DNA of 37,345 nucleotides, from assembly GCA_902589475.1 (NCBI GenBank), contig CACITD010000024.1:1-37345 (forward strand), read 5' to 3'. Shown one piece after another: positions 1 through 7,162 of this stretch. The position numbers and the translations under genes are program-made. This DNA is from an uncultured Alphaproteobacteria bacterium. Lineage in GTDB: Bacteria > Pseudomonadota > Alphaproteobacteria > Thalassobaculales > Thalassobaculaceae. The notes under the pieces were generated by a model. That model saw nothing but the letters and a program-made list of their open reading frames with translations. It was not told the origin of the DNA and did no database searches. The number at the start of each line of letters is the position of its first letter. Within the stretch, counting starts at the first letter, position 1.

Positions 1-432
1 AGGTCACCTTAAGTGCAGTCACTTAAATGTATAGTTAAAGTGGGAGCACTTACCCTATACTAAGATCACTTATTTCACGTAATACAAAACATAGTCCTAA
101 GCTCATTAAAGACTCTATTTTACTAAACTTAAGAAATAGATAGTTGGACATAGGGCAAGTGAACTAACACCTCCCAGTGACTCTTAAATGAGCTTACAGG
201 GGCATTCTACGTGTGGTTTCAAAGTGCATATCAAAGTGTCATACAAATTGGTGCCTGTTGACGAGTGATAGGTATATGTAACATATTGAAATTGCTTACA
301 TAGGTGTTAGCACTGATGCATGTCACAGGAAGTGAACCATCTCCTGGGCACCATTCTTTTAACTAACATATTGATATACGAGAGAGATTGATGAATGCTG
401 ACGCAAACTTCTTTGCGCACAAGAGATCCGTG
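1..432. other. Gene-free 432-base stretch rich in AAGTG/CACTT words
   Basis: I see no credible coding frame on either strand; it lies downstream of the TPR gene that ends at 433. The words AAGTG or CACTT occur nine times (11-15, 20-24, 38-42, 47-51, 67-71, 157-161, 222-226, 234-238, 330-334). The first pair forms a perfect inverted repeat, TTAAGTG-N4-CACTTAA at 9-26, and the second a shorter one at 38-51. A small hairpin, CGCAAA-cttc-TTTGCG (402-417), sits just past the stop codon of the TPR gene without a T-run. Function unknown; the left part may belong to a neighbour outside the window. Confidence 0.5.
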
Positions 433-2169
433 CTAGATTGTATAGAAATTTATTCCGAGAATAATACGTTTTTTCAACCCATTGTAATGTGCTGAATGCA
501 TCCTGCTTGCTGGAAAAATTATGAGGTCACCGTTGTTGGGCTGAATTACAATATCGGGTTGATGGAGACTTAAATTTCCTGGTTGGTCGGCCCCAATATC
601 CCCAACCTCGACATAGTAAACCGCAGCATATTTTACAGAGTGCAGATTAAACTCGTTATCCCACTTATTGAGATGGTGATGAGGGGTAGCCGCCGAGCGG
701 CCCTGATAGATAGCAAAAAAAGAGTCCTCGATGAAAATTTTACTGCGAAATATTTCCGAAACAGTATTTGTAAACCTTTCCTCAAATAGTTTTATAGTTG
801 GATCACTTGATGTAAAAAGATTGAAGCCTCGACTGTGTTTAACTCCTCCCTTTCGTATGTCAGACGCTGATTTATTCTCCGCCACATACTTCTCATGTTC
901 GGGACTTAATGATGGCAAGGAGCCCAACACTTTTGGTAGATTCTCACCCACTGATATATTGGCGCGTAAAAATCCAGAGTCTTTATTGAAGCAAGATTTG
1001 TTGTCGGGTACTCCCAATTGATTTGAGTTAGTTTGGGATAGAGACAGGTTTAAGTGCTTTAAATAAACCTTTTCAATTCCATTTTCATTTCTAAGCAGCT
1101 CAACTATACGATAAAGCGGCCATGCTTTTTTTTGATAACCCTCAGAATGAAATGCCATCGCAAGTTCTAAGTAAGCGTCCACAAAATCTGGTCGTAAGGT
1201 TATAACTTTCAAATAGTGTTCGATGCCTTTTCTGTACTTTTTTATTTTTATCAAAGTACGAGCCAAATTAAAATGGACCTCCGGGTGATCTGGATTAAGA
1301 TTAATTGCTTCGCCATAATGGCGTATTGCCAAATCAAACTTACCGAGTATGTCACTTAGCATAGCTAAATTATTATGCGCCTGTGCATAATCAGGTCTTA
1401 GCTCGATTACTTTGCTGTAACAGAGAACAGCTTCTGACAGTCTATCAACCTCGCTTAATACGACGCCGAGATTATAATGAGCATCTATATAATCTGATTT
1501 GAGCTCGATTGCCTTTTTATAGCTAATAATCGCTTCCTGAAACCTACCCAATTCATTAAAGGCATTTCCAAGGTTGTTATGAGCCTGAACGTTTTGGGGA
1601 CCTAATTCAATAGCTTTATTATAATACTCTATAGCGGACACATGTTCGCCTACGCTAGATTTAATAGTTCCAATAAAATTTGGGACATTAGGGTCTTTTG
1701 GGAATTGTTCTAAAAGTTTTATCCCAATGTTTAACGCTTTTTGAAAATCACCCTGCTGATAGAGTGAAATCAGTTCCGAGGCGCGTTCTGAGGGCACCAA
1801 ATCGTGCTTGGCGTTTGACGAAAGTTGTCTTTCAAAGTGATCAACTGCATCCCCTTTCAAACCTCTCTCACGTCCTTGCATTAATAGTTTGCGCGCGTTG
1901 CTAATTTGATTCAATTTTATCAAAGCGTCGATGTAGCTTATCCAATATTGATGTTGGTTTACATCAGCTTCTAATGCGGTTTGAAAGTGTGGAAGTGCAA
2001 GTGAAGCTTTTCCTAACCCGACCTTAAGAACACCCAAATTGTGATTTGCGATGCCATTTTTAGGATGCGATCTTAGTATAGATCTATATATTTTTTCAGC
2101 TTCCTGAAAACGACCATTCTGATGTGCGGACATTGCTCGCCGTAGGAATTTTTCTAAGTTCGGTTTCAT
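433..2169 (-). CDS. TPR-repeat protein with C-terminal 2OG-Fe(II) oxygenase-like domain
   Basis: Residues 1 to about 355 are a run of tetratricopeptide repeats: the pattern of A-x-N-N-L-G, then A-I-x-x-Y-x-x-A-I-E-L, then P recurs about every 34 residues, clearest at 165-330. Residues about 400-578 look like the putative 2OG-Fe(II) oxygenase domain often found after TPRs in marine bacteria. Candidate metal ligands are the His triplet at 497-499 in TPHHHLNKWD and the His residues of MHSAHYNG (558, 561), with R568 or a neighbour as a possible 2-oxoglutarate anchor. There is no signal peptide, so it is probably cytosolic. TPRs usually bind a partner protein; the substrate is unknown. The ATG at 2169 has only a weak ribosome binding site. 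It is transcribed divergently from the cupin gene. The TPR part is certain; the enzyme activity is inferred. Confidence 0.8.
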   Translation of the reverse strand: MKPNLEKFLRRAMSAHQNGRFQEAEKIYRSILRSHPKNGIANHNLGVLKVGLGKASLALPHFQTALEADVNQHQYWISYIDALIKLNQISNARKLLMQGRERGLKGDAVDHFERQLSSNAKHDLVPSERASELISLYQQGDFQKALNIGIKLLEQFPKDPNVPNFIGTIKSSVGEHVSAIEYYNKAIELGPQNVQAHNNLGNAFNELGRFQEAIISYKKAIELKSDYIDAHYNLGVVLSEVDRLSEAVLCYSKVIELRPDYAQAHNNLAMLSDILGKFDLAIRHYGEAINLNPDHPEVHFNLARTLIKIKKYRKGIEHYLKVITLRPDFVDAYLELAMAFHSEGYQKKAWPLYRIVELLRNENGIEKVYLKHLNLSLSQTNSNQLGVPDNKSCFNKDSGFLRANISVGENLPKVLGSLPSLSPEHEKYVAENKSASDIRKGGVKHSRGFNLFTSSDPTIKLFEERFTNTVSEIFRSKIFIEDSFFAIYQGRSAATPHHHLNKWDNEFNLHSVKYAAVYYVEVGDIGADQPGNLSLHQPDIVIQPNNGDLIIFPASRMHSAHYNGLKKRIILGINFYTI

Positions 2170-2367
2170 TCGTGTTTTTTTTGAACCTATTGTGTAGAAG
2201 ATTGATATTCATTATTGCTTATTTAGTAAAAATTCTCCAAGGCACTTTTCAGTGGCTAATGCCCAACTATGTTTTATCTGGCTAGAGTTCCATGGAACAA
2301 AAGATTATTCTATAGAAAAAATACATAAATTTTTAAAAGCATTTTCAAGTTAAATGGGGAAATAACA

Positions 2368-2829
2368 ATGCCTAAAGTTAAAGACTCGGATATTGTTCCG
2401 CAAAAACGAGATAGATATCCTGGAAATCACAAAAAAGTAACCGCCGGATACGAAAGGTTAGCCGTCGGAGATGCTGTTGGCTTAAGCCAATTTGGAGTGA
2501 ATAAAGTCACGGTGAAGCCTGGAGCGGCAACAGCTTTAAATCATTGGCACGAAAATGAGGATGAGTTCGTAATTGTTTTATCTGGAGAAGTTGTTCTTGT
2601 CGAAGGAGACATGGAAACACTCCTAAAAGCTGGCGAATGTGCGGGTTTTAAAGCGGGCGACCCTGTTGGTCACCATATAATTAATAAATCTTCTGAGGTT
2701 GCTATTTTATTTGAAATAGGTACGCGCTGCGACAATGAGGTCTGCCATTATACGGGCTTAGACTTCACCTACAGAAAAGTTAATGGGGTAGTTACCTTCG
2801 TTAATAAAGATGGAAGTATTGCCTCCTAG
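2368..2829 (+). CDS. Cupin-domain protein
   Basis: A 153-residue single-domain cupin. Cupin motif 1 is visible as N-H-W-H-E-N-E-D-E-F (residues 58-67), giving His59, His61 and Glu66 as metal ligands, followed by the Gly-rich turn at LSGEVVLVEGD. Motif 2 is the GDPVGHHIIN segment (97-106) with His102 or His103. The protein is soluble with no signal peptide. Small cupins of this type bind a divalent metal and act as isomerases, dioxygenases or sugar-binding proteins; the sequence does not say which. The ATG is preceded by GGGGAAATAACA, an acceptable ribosome binding site. It converges with the OmpA-like gene across the structured stretch at 2963-3138. Confidence 0.85.
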   Translation: MPKVKDSDIVPQKRDRYPGNHKKVTAGYERLAVGDAVGLSQFGVNKVTVKPGAATALNHWHENEDEFVIVLSGEVVLVEGDMETLLKAGECAGFKAGDPVGHHIINKSSEVAILFEIGTRCDNEVCHYTGLDFTYRKVNGVVTFVNKDGSIAS

Positions 2830-2962
2830 TAGCTAAATTTTCTATGATGCTTACCAGAGTGTATAAAATTTACCCTATTATAAAAAGTTATGAGATAATT
2901 TGCCGAACCATCAAAGTTTTATAAGCAACCAGAAACCAAGCAAGCATTTACCAATTTATTTG

Positions 2963-3138
2963 GCATCTGTGAAGATCGGCTGGGACCCATCACTTCCTTA
3001 ATGACCAGAGAGGGGGAAATTGTCCCTGGGGCTGCCCGAAGTGGTAACCTCTGCCAGGAGGTTTGATGAACCTGACAGATGCTGGGTCCCTCATTATAAC
3101 GCTGCGAGCCGCTCGCTGCGGGAAGGAGGGGCAGCCTC
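2963..3138. ncRNA. Candidate structured RNA: three-way junction, hairpin and pseudoknot; strand undecided
   Basis: The 308 bases between the cupin and OmpA genes (2830-3137) hold no complete gene. The left part is AT-rich. From about 2963 the composition jumps to about 58% G+C and complementary segments appear. P1 is GGGACCCA (2982-2989) with TGGGTCCC (3083-3090). It encloses P2, CACTTC (2991-2996) with GAAGTG (3038-3043). P2 encloses P3, CCAG (3005-3008) with CTGG (3026-3029). P1 also encloses P4, CTGCCAGG (3051-3058) with CCTGACAG (3071-3078). P5 is a 9-bp hairpin with one mismatch (3100-3108 with 3112-3120). GGCTGCCC (3030-3037), left single-stranded, matches GGGCAGCC (3129-3136) as a pseudoknot. 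An alternative helix GCATCTGT (2963-2970) with ACAGATGC (3075-3082) would compete with P4. The one imperfect pair in P4 is A-C on the + strand but G-U on the - strand, while extending the pseudoknot favours +. Alternatives are a decayed coding fragment (an open + frame from about 2900 to 3066) or a palindromic element. Confidence 0.4.
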
Positions 3139-3989
3139 TAAAAGTTCATTTTGATCAATATTTCAGATCGTCTATTACGAGGTTCACTTTGACCATCAGC
3201 AGTTGGGATGGCAGGCGCTGTCTCGCCTTCTGCCGATACCCCTATAGATCGATCACCTATGCCATAATCAGATAAAGCTCGATGAACACCAATGGCTCTC
3301 TCAACAGATAGATTATGATTATATCGTTCTGTACCGGTTCGATCTGCATGACCCACTACGGTCAGTGAGACTTTGTCATGCATTGGTATACGGCCTACTT
3401 CTGCAGACAGGTATGCCTGATCTTCAGGAGATATGTCTGAGCTATCGTGATCATAGTAAATAACGATCTTGCGTTCTGCCTCAGCTTCATCTGTGATGGT
3501 TAGGCCAACTTTCTCCTGTATACGGTCCATAGCCATTTCAAATCGGTCACGGCATGTTTTTATGTGTTCGTATTGCCATCCCTCTTCAGCCTGTTCTACC
3601 CAGCAGTCAAAGCCAACGACAGCTTCAGCCGTCGCTTCGGGTAGTGTGTCCTTTACTCCCATCTTCAAGGCTGTCGCCAATCGCCTGGATGCTCTGGTTA
3701 AATCATGCTTGAAAGGCTCTTTGATATACCAGTCATCCAACTTTTCCGGTCCCGGGGTATCTTTTCTATCCAGAACGTTCATCGCCTTGGTTGCAAAGTA
3801 ACCAGCATCATAATAGTCAACCATCTCATTTGCTTCGTAGTTGACGATTTCTTTGTATTTATTTGCTAACTGGCTTTTGTAATCCGTTCCCGGGATCACT
3901 CGCTCGCTCAGCTTTGCGATATTCATATGATCGCAAGCAACCAGCATCACCGATGCAAACCCCACTAACATTAATTTTACTGCAGACAT
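3138..3989 (-). CDS. OmpA-family outer-membrane lipoprotein
   Basis: The N-terminus is a lipoprotein signal: a hydrophobic segment ending in the lipobox LVAC with Cys19 as the lipidated residue. Residues 20 to about 165 are a family-specific region I do not recognise. Residues about 172-283 are an OmpA C-terminal peptidoglycan-binding domain: IVIYYDHDSSDIS begins it, VVGHADRTGT (211-220) carries the conserved Asp216, and ERAIGVHRAL and RNRRSEI (271-277) complete it. It probably tethers the outer membrane to peptidoglycan, as Pal-like proteins do, though it lies outside a tol-pal cluster. The ATG start has a good ribosome binding site (AAGGAG, about 6 bases upstream). The TAG stop lies two bases from one strand of the candidate RNA pseudoknot. 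Confidence 0.9.
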   Translation of the reverse strand: MSAVKLMLVGFASVMLVACDHMNIAKLSERVIPGTDYKSQLANKYKEIVNYEANEMVDYYDAGYFATKAMNVLDRKDTPGPEKLDDWYIKEPFKHDLTRASRRLATALKMGVKDTLPEATAEAVVGFDCWVEQAEEGWQYEHIKTCRDRFEMAMDRIQEKVGLTITDEAEAERKIVIYYDHDSSDISPEDQAYLSAEVGRIPMHDKVSLTVVGHADRTGTERYNHNLSVERAIGVHRALSDYGIGDRSIGVSAEGETAPAIPTADGQSEPRNRRSEILIKMNF

Positions 3990-4099
3990 TTCGATCTCCT
4001 TCTTTAAGAGATCTCAAACTACCGAATGAAAATGCTAATGCTTTGTTCAGATAAAGTTTATTCAATGGCAAAGCGCGGCCAAAATAAGGCAAGGCACCA

Positions 4100-5353
4100 T
4101 CAGATTTCAAAATGTGACTTCTCAAAATCACTAATATAATCTCTTGTCAAAGGTACAGTTGAAAGAGACTTGCTAAGCTGTATTTGAAACACCATCAAAA
4201 CCCCATGGCGAAATGCTGTCTCGCAACCTGCGAGATAAAACTCCCACATCCGACAAAATTTTTCATCATACATAGAAGCTATGGTTTCTCTATTTTTTTC
4301 AAATGCCCCTCGCCACAATTTTAAAGTTTCGGCATAGTGCAACCGAAGAATTTCCACGTCAGACACAAATAGTTTTGCTCGTTCTATAGAAGGAAGTTGC
4401 TCAGATAAGGTTGGGGTATATGCACCGGGGAAAATATATTTCTCCATCCACGCATTTTGGGGGCCAGGATCGTTGAACTTTCCGATGCAATGGATCAATG
4501 CGACGCCATCATCATTCAGTAAATCATATATTTTTTTATAAAATTCTGAATAATGTCGAGGACCAACATGTTCCAGCATGCCAACAGACACTATTCGATC
4601 ATACTGGTTGGTTAGCTCTCTATAGTCTTTGAGGAAAAAATTGATACGTTTTGCCGCTTTGCTGTGCATTGCATAGGTGCAGCTATATCGATGTTGTTCT
4701 CTAGACAATGTAACCCCATCAAGACTAATTTCTTCTAATTCGGCCAAAAATCGACCTAATCCTCCCCAACCTGACCCAATATCTAAAACTTTTTGTCCTT
4801 TCTCGAGAAGAAGTTTAGCGGCTATATGAAGTTTTTTTGCATGTTGAGCCGTTTCAATAGTATCTGATGGCTTTTTAAAATAAGCGCAGGAATATTGCCG
4901 GTCCGAATCTAAGAAAAGATCAAAAAGCTCGTCGCGTAAATCGTAGTGATGCGCGACTTTCCTCTGAGCTGACCCAATGGGATTATATGTTCTGAAAGCG
5001 GATTGAAGGCCTCTTAAAATTCCAAATATCTTTTGGAGTGTTGTGTTATCCAATGTTCTTTGATTGGCTAGACATATATCTAAAAAATCATAAACTGAGC
5101 CTTCTTCAAGGATAAGTGATCCATCGGAGTAAGCTTCGCCAAGGGCTAGCTGCGCATTGAAAAATAATCGAAAATGAAGACGCGGATCTGTTAATCGGAT
5201 GGTAACAGCCGGCCCGTTTTGGCCGGTAAAGATATGTGTCTTACCTCTCACGTCTATTACTGTTAAAGACCCATAACGTACAATTTTTTTTAATGATGAT
5301 CCCGCTAACATAGAGAATCGTCCCCCAATATCACCCATAAACTTGAGCTGCAT
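4100..5353 (-). CDS. cfa: Cyclopropane-fatty-acyl-phospholipid synthase family methyltransferase
   Basis: A 417-residue protein with the two-part layout of CFA synthases. The N-terminal lipid-associated part covers about 1-125. The catalytic S-adenosylmethionine methyltransferase covers about 130-400. Visible motifs are HHYDL (135-139), YSCAYF (154-159), the SAM loop VLDIGSGWGG (189-198), EHVG (261-264) and the late FPG at 308-310, all in the family order. It transfers a methylene group from SAM to unsaturated acyl chains of membrane phospholipids, which in many bacteria accompanies stationary phase or acid stress. The length is slightly above the about 380 residues of E. coli Cfa. Family members also include other fatty-acid methyltransferases, so the exact product is not certain. 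A second Met at residue 6 is a possible alternative start. Confidence 0.88.
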   Translation of the reverse strand: MQLKFMGDIGGRFSMLAGSSLKKIVRYGSLTVIDVRGKTHIFTGQNGPAVTIRLTDPRLHFRLFFNAQLALGEAYSDGSLILEEGSVYDFLDICLANQRTLDNTTLQKIFGILRGLQSAFRTYNPIGSAQRKVAHHYDLRDELFDLFLDSDRQYSCAYFKKPSDTIETAQHAKKLHIAAKLLLEKGQKVLDIGSGWGGLGRFLAELEEISLDGVTLSREQHRYSCTYAMHSKAAKRINFFLKDYRELTNQYDRIVSVGMLEHVGPRHYSEFYKKIYDLLNDDGVALIHCIGKFNDPGPQNAWMEKYIFPGAYTPTLSEQLPSIERAKLFVSDVEILRLHYAETLKLWRGAFEKNRETIASMYDEKFCRMWEFYLAGCETAFRHGVLMVFQIQLSKSLSTVPLTRDYISDFEKSHFEI

Positions 5354-5474
5354 GAAACAAGCCCTAATTGCTGATAGATAGGTACCTTCAAAAAACCTTA
5401 ATCTAAGTAGAAAATACCCATCAAAAGCTTTTTAAAAATTTTTTACGATGATTTTTATTATGTCAAAAAAAAAA

Positions 5475-5639
5475 TTACGACTTTTTTTCAATTATCAAAT
5501 TTATGTCGTCTTCACATTTGCCGCAGCAGGGCGTGCATTCAAATTCCGCTAGTATATCTCGCCATCTTGTTACTCCTGCGTCGATAACCGCAGCCACTTC
5601 ACGCTCTCTTATACCGTTACAATTGCAGACAAACATCAT
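5475..5639 (-). CDS. bfd: Bacterioferritin-associated ferredoxin (Bfd)
   Basis: A 54-residue gene. The translation begins MMFVCNCNGIRE and ends EKKS. It carries the four cysteines of the Bfd [2Fe-2S] domain: the pair in VCNCNG near the start and the CTPCCGKC segment near residue 36-43, about the normal spacing for this helix-turn-helix iron-sulfur fold. Bfd donates electrons to bacterioferritin haem so that stored Fe(III) is reduced and released. It is divergent from the bacterioferritin gene and shares a control region with three Fur-like boxes, which fits induction under iron shortage. Two adjacent ATGs (5639, 5636) are possible starts; GTGAG lies about 6-10 bases upstream. An uninterrupted run of ten T residues follows the stop on the coding strand. 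Confidence 0.9.
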   Translation of the reverse strand: MMFVCNCNGIREREVAAVIDAGVTRWRDILAEFECTPCCGKCEDDINLIIEKKS

Positions 5640-5682
5640 CGAACTCACGATTTTCCAACATTGAAGAAAGAATGAAGCCTAT

Positions 5683-5701
5683 GAGAATGATTGTCAATTG
5701 C
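5683..5701. promoter_or_regulatory. Fur-like box 1 between bfd and bfr
   Basis: GAGAATGATTGTCAATTGC matches about 13 of 19 positions of the classical Fur box (GATAATGATAATCATTATC). It lies 44 bases upstream of the bfd start, so it could cover the bfd promoter. Assigned from consensus by eye; in Alphaproteobacteria related regulators such as Mur or Irr might use such sites instead. Confidence 0.4.
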
Positions 5702-5735
5702 AAAGTTTGAACAGCGCGGAAACTGATAAAATTTT

Positions 5736-5754
5736 GATACTAAGAACCATTAGC
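5736..5754. promoter_or_regulatory. Fur-like box 2 (left copy of a direct repeat)
   Basis: GATACTAAGAACCATTAGC resembles the Fur box, and its surrounding 26 bases (5732-5757) are repeated at 5773-5798 with 22 of 26 identities. The copies start 41 bases apart, close to four helical turns, so both would face the same side of the DNA. This favours cooperative protein binding. Confidence 0.45.
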
Positions 5755-5776
5755 ACAAAAAAAGCAAAAAATCTTT

Positions 5777-5795
5777 GATAGTAAGAATCATTAGC
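5777..5795. promoter_or_regulatory. Fur-like box 3 (right copy of a direct repeat)
   Basis: GATAGTAAGAATCATTAGC matches about 14 of 19 positions of the classical Fur box and is the best of the three. It lies 79 bases upstream of the preferred bfr start and could regulate bfr. The role is inferred from the consensus and the neighbouring iron-storage genes. Confidence 0.5.
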
Positions 5796-5874
5796 GCATT
5801 TAACCATTGAAAACTCACCTCACCGCTTTAACTCTAGCACGTCAACGAAGACAACTATGATGAAGGGGAAAACA

Positions 5875-6354
5875 ATGAAAGCCGAAGCTGGAATAATTAG
5901 TCAGCTTAACATTATATTAAAGAATGAGCTGACGGCTATTAACCAATATTTTCTTCATTCTAGAATGATCAAGGACTGGGGCTTCGATCGTCTTGCCTCA
6001 AAAATCTATGAAGAATCTATTGGCGAAATGAAACATGCTGACCTTATCATAGAAAGAGTGCTGCTACTGGACGGCCTACCAAATCTTCAGGACCTCGGAA
6101 AATTGAAAATTGGTGAGGATGTAGAGGAAATTTTTAGCTCTGATCTTTCACTGGAAATGACGAACCAATCATGCCTTAAAGTTGCGATAAAACACTGTGA
6201 AGAGAAACATGACTACGTGACCAGGGAAATCTTTCAACGGATTTTGAATGACACAGAGGAACATATTGATTGGATTGAAACACAACAATCGCGCATCGAA
6301 AAGGTTGGCATACAAAACTTCTTACAAGAAGAGATGTACGAAAAGGAAGGCTGA
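5875..6354 (+). CDS. bfr: Bacterioferritin
   Basis: From the preferred ATG at 5875 (AGGGGA 6 bases upstream) the protein has 159 residues and aligns without gaps to E. coli Bfr (158). Two further in-frame ATGs at 5857 and 5860 would add six residues but lack a good ribosome binding site. Visible are NELTAINQYFLH with Glu18, EMKHAD with Glu51, the haem-ligand Met52 and His54, then Glu94 and His130. Bfr assembles as a 24-mer that oxidises Fe(II) and stores the mineral. One oddity: the position of ferroxidase ligand Glu127 is Thr in ND-T-EEH, with Glu at 128 and 129. The subunit may have an altered diiron site, or a neighbouring Glu may substitute. It forms a divergent pair with bfd. Confidence 0.93.
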   Translation: MKAEAGIISQLNIILKNELTAINQYFLHSRMIKDWGFDRLASKIYEESIGEMKHADLIIERVLLLDGLPNLQDLGKLKIGEDVEEIFSSDLSLEMTNQSCLKVAIKHCEEKHDYVTREIFQRILNDTEEHIDWIETQQSRIEKVGIQNFLQEEMYEKEG

Positions 6355-6370
6355 TTTTTTGAATGATTAA

Positions 6371-6418
6371 AAGCGCCTATTGAAGCAGGTCAATAGGTCG
6401 CACGCTCTATGCGTTTTT
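6371..6418. terminator. Probable bidirectional terminator between bfr and the isomerase gene
   Basis: CCTATTG (6376-6382) pairs with CAATAGG (6391-6397) around an 8-base loop. On the - strand the stem is followed three bases later by TTTT. On the + strand a second small hairpin (ACGC-N5-GCGT, 6402-6414) is followed by a T-run ending at 6418. It sits between two convergent genes and overlaps the stop codon of the second. Confidence 0.45.
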
Positions 6419-7022
6419 ACAGCCCAACTTTTGATGGGTTCCTGAGCCATTCTATTGCGTCTTCCAACCGATCATCTCCCCAAAAAACCTCGCTACCAAC
6501 GATAAAACTGGGACTTCCAAATATTCCTTTATACGCGGCGTCAGACGTCTGATTGTTGTAGAGTTCGTCAATTTCCTGAGACTGGCTACGAGCAATGATA
6601 TCGTCCATGTTCAATGACAAAGCGGTACAGGTTTTTGCAAGATTTTCATCCCCACCCGCCTCCAAACCACCCTGGAACCAGTTTATGTAGCTTTGAAGGA
6701 CGTAATCTTTTATCCAACCGTCTTGCAACCCTATCAAAGCTATTTTGTTAGCTCTATCAAATTCCTGGAGTGGATAGGGAGCGGGTACCGTTGCCGGAAA
6801 GCCATATTTCGCGGCTCGCCTTTCGATGTCTCTCCACATATATTTTACTTTACTCGCTTTACTAGGAGGGAACGGAGCGTTGTTCATATCGAGCATGATT
6901 TGGCGAACACTGAACGGCATTAACCTCAAGCTAATATCATGCTTCCTTTCAATTTCTTTCATGCGCATGACGGTGAGATACGTATATGTGCTGCCAATTG
7001 AAAACCAGAATTCTAATTCCAT
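6417..7022 (-). CDS. 2-hydroxychromene-2-carboxylate isomerase-like (DsbA/kappa-GST fold) protein
   Basis: A thioredoxin-fold protein of the DsbA / HCCA isomerase family. ELEFWFSIGSTYTYL at the N-terminus matches the strand and active-site turn of HCCA isomerases (usually D-x-x-S-P-Y-x-Y-L). The C-terminal FGSPSFIVGSEVFWGDDRL is the family hallmark, with the cis-Pro loop. There is no CXXC, so it is not a disulphide oxidase; a glutathione-dependent isomerase of aromatic-type substrates is more likely. The frame extends to a TTG at 7040, but AAAGGGA lies 6-7 bases before the ATG at 7022, which I choose as the start (201 residues). The substrate is unknown and no aromatic-degradation genes are adjacent. 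Confidence 0.82.
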   Translation of the reverse strand: MELEFWFSIGSTYTYLTVMRMKEIERKHDISLRLMPFSVRQIMLDMNNAPFPPSKASKVKYMWRDIERRAAKYGFPATVPAPYPLQEFDRANKIALIGLQDGWIKDYVLQSYINWFQGGLEAGGDENLAKTCTALSLNMDDIIARSQSQEIDELYNNQTSDAAYKGIFGSPSFIVGSEVFWGDDRLEDAIEWLRNPSKVGL

Positions 7023-7162
7023 GCTGGGATCCCTTTTCAAACGCTTAATAAGCTATTGGTTCAAGTTAAGTGACCGACCCCTCTCGATAAGTTGGCGGCC
7101 ACTAGAAGCTTTAATATCGGATAATCTATGAAGTGTTGCCCCTGGAATTATTAAAGCCTAAG

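Noticed and set aside
2963-3138. Cobalamin or TPP riboswitch, 6S RNA, SRP RNA or RNase P RNA
   Set aside because: Short strings resemble pieces of these RNAs, but the conserved cores are incomplete or out of order, and on the + strand no gene follows. I keep it only as an unassigned structured candidate.
3859-4131. A 90-codon - strand frame between the lipoprotein and cfa genes
   Set aside because: It overlaps the lipoprotein signal peptide region and the cfa C-terminus in another frame and has no recognisable sequence.
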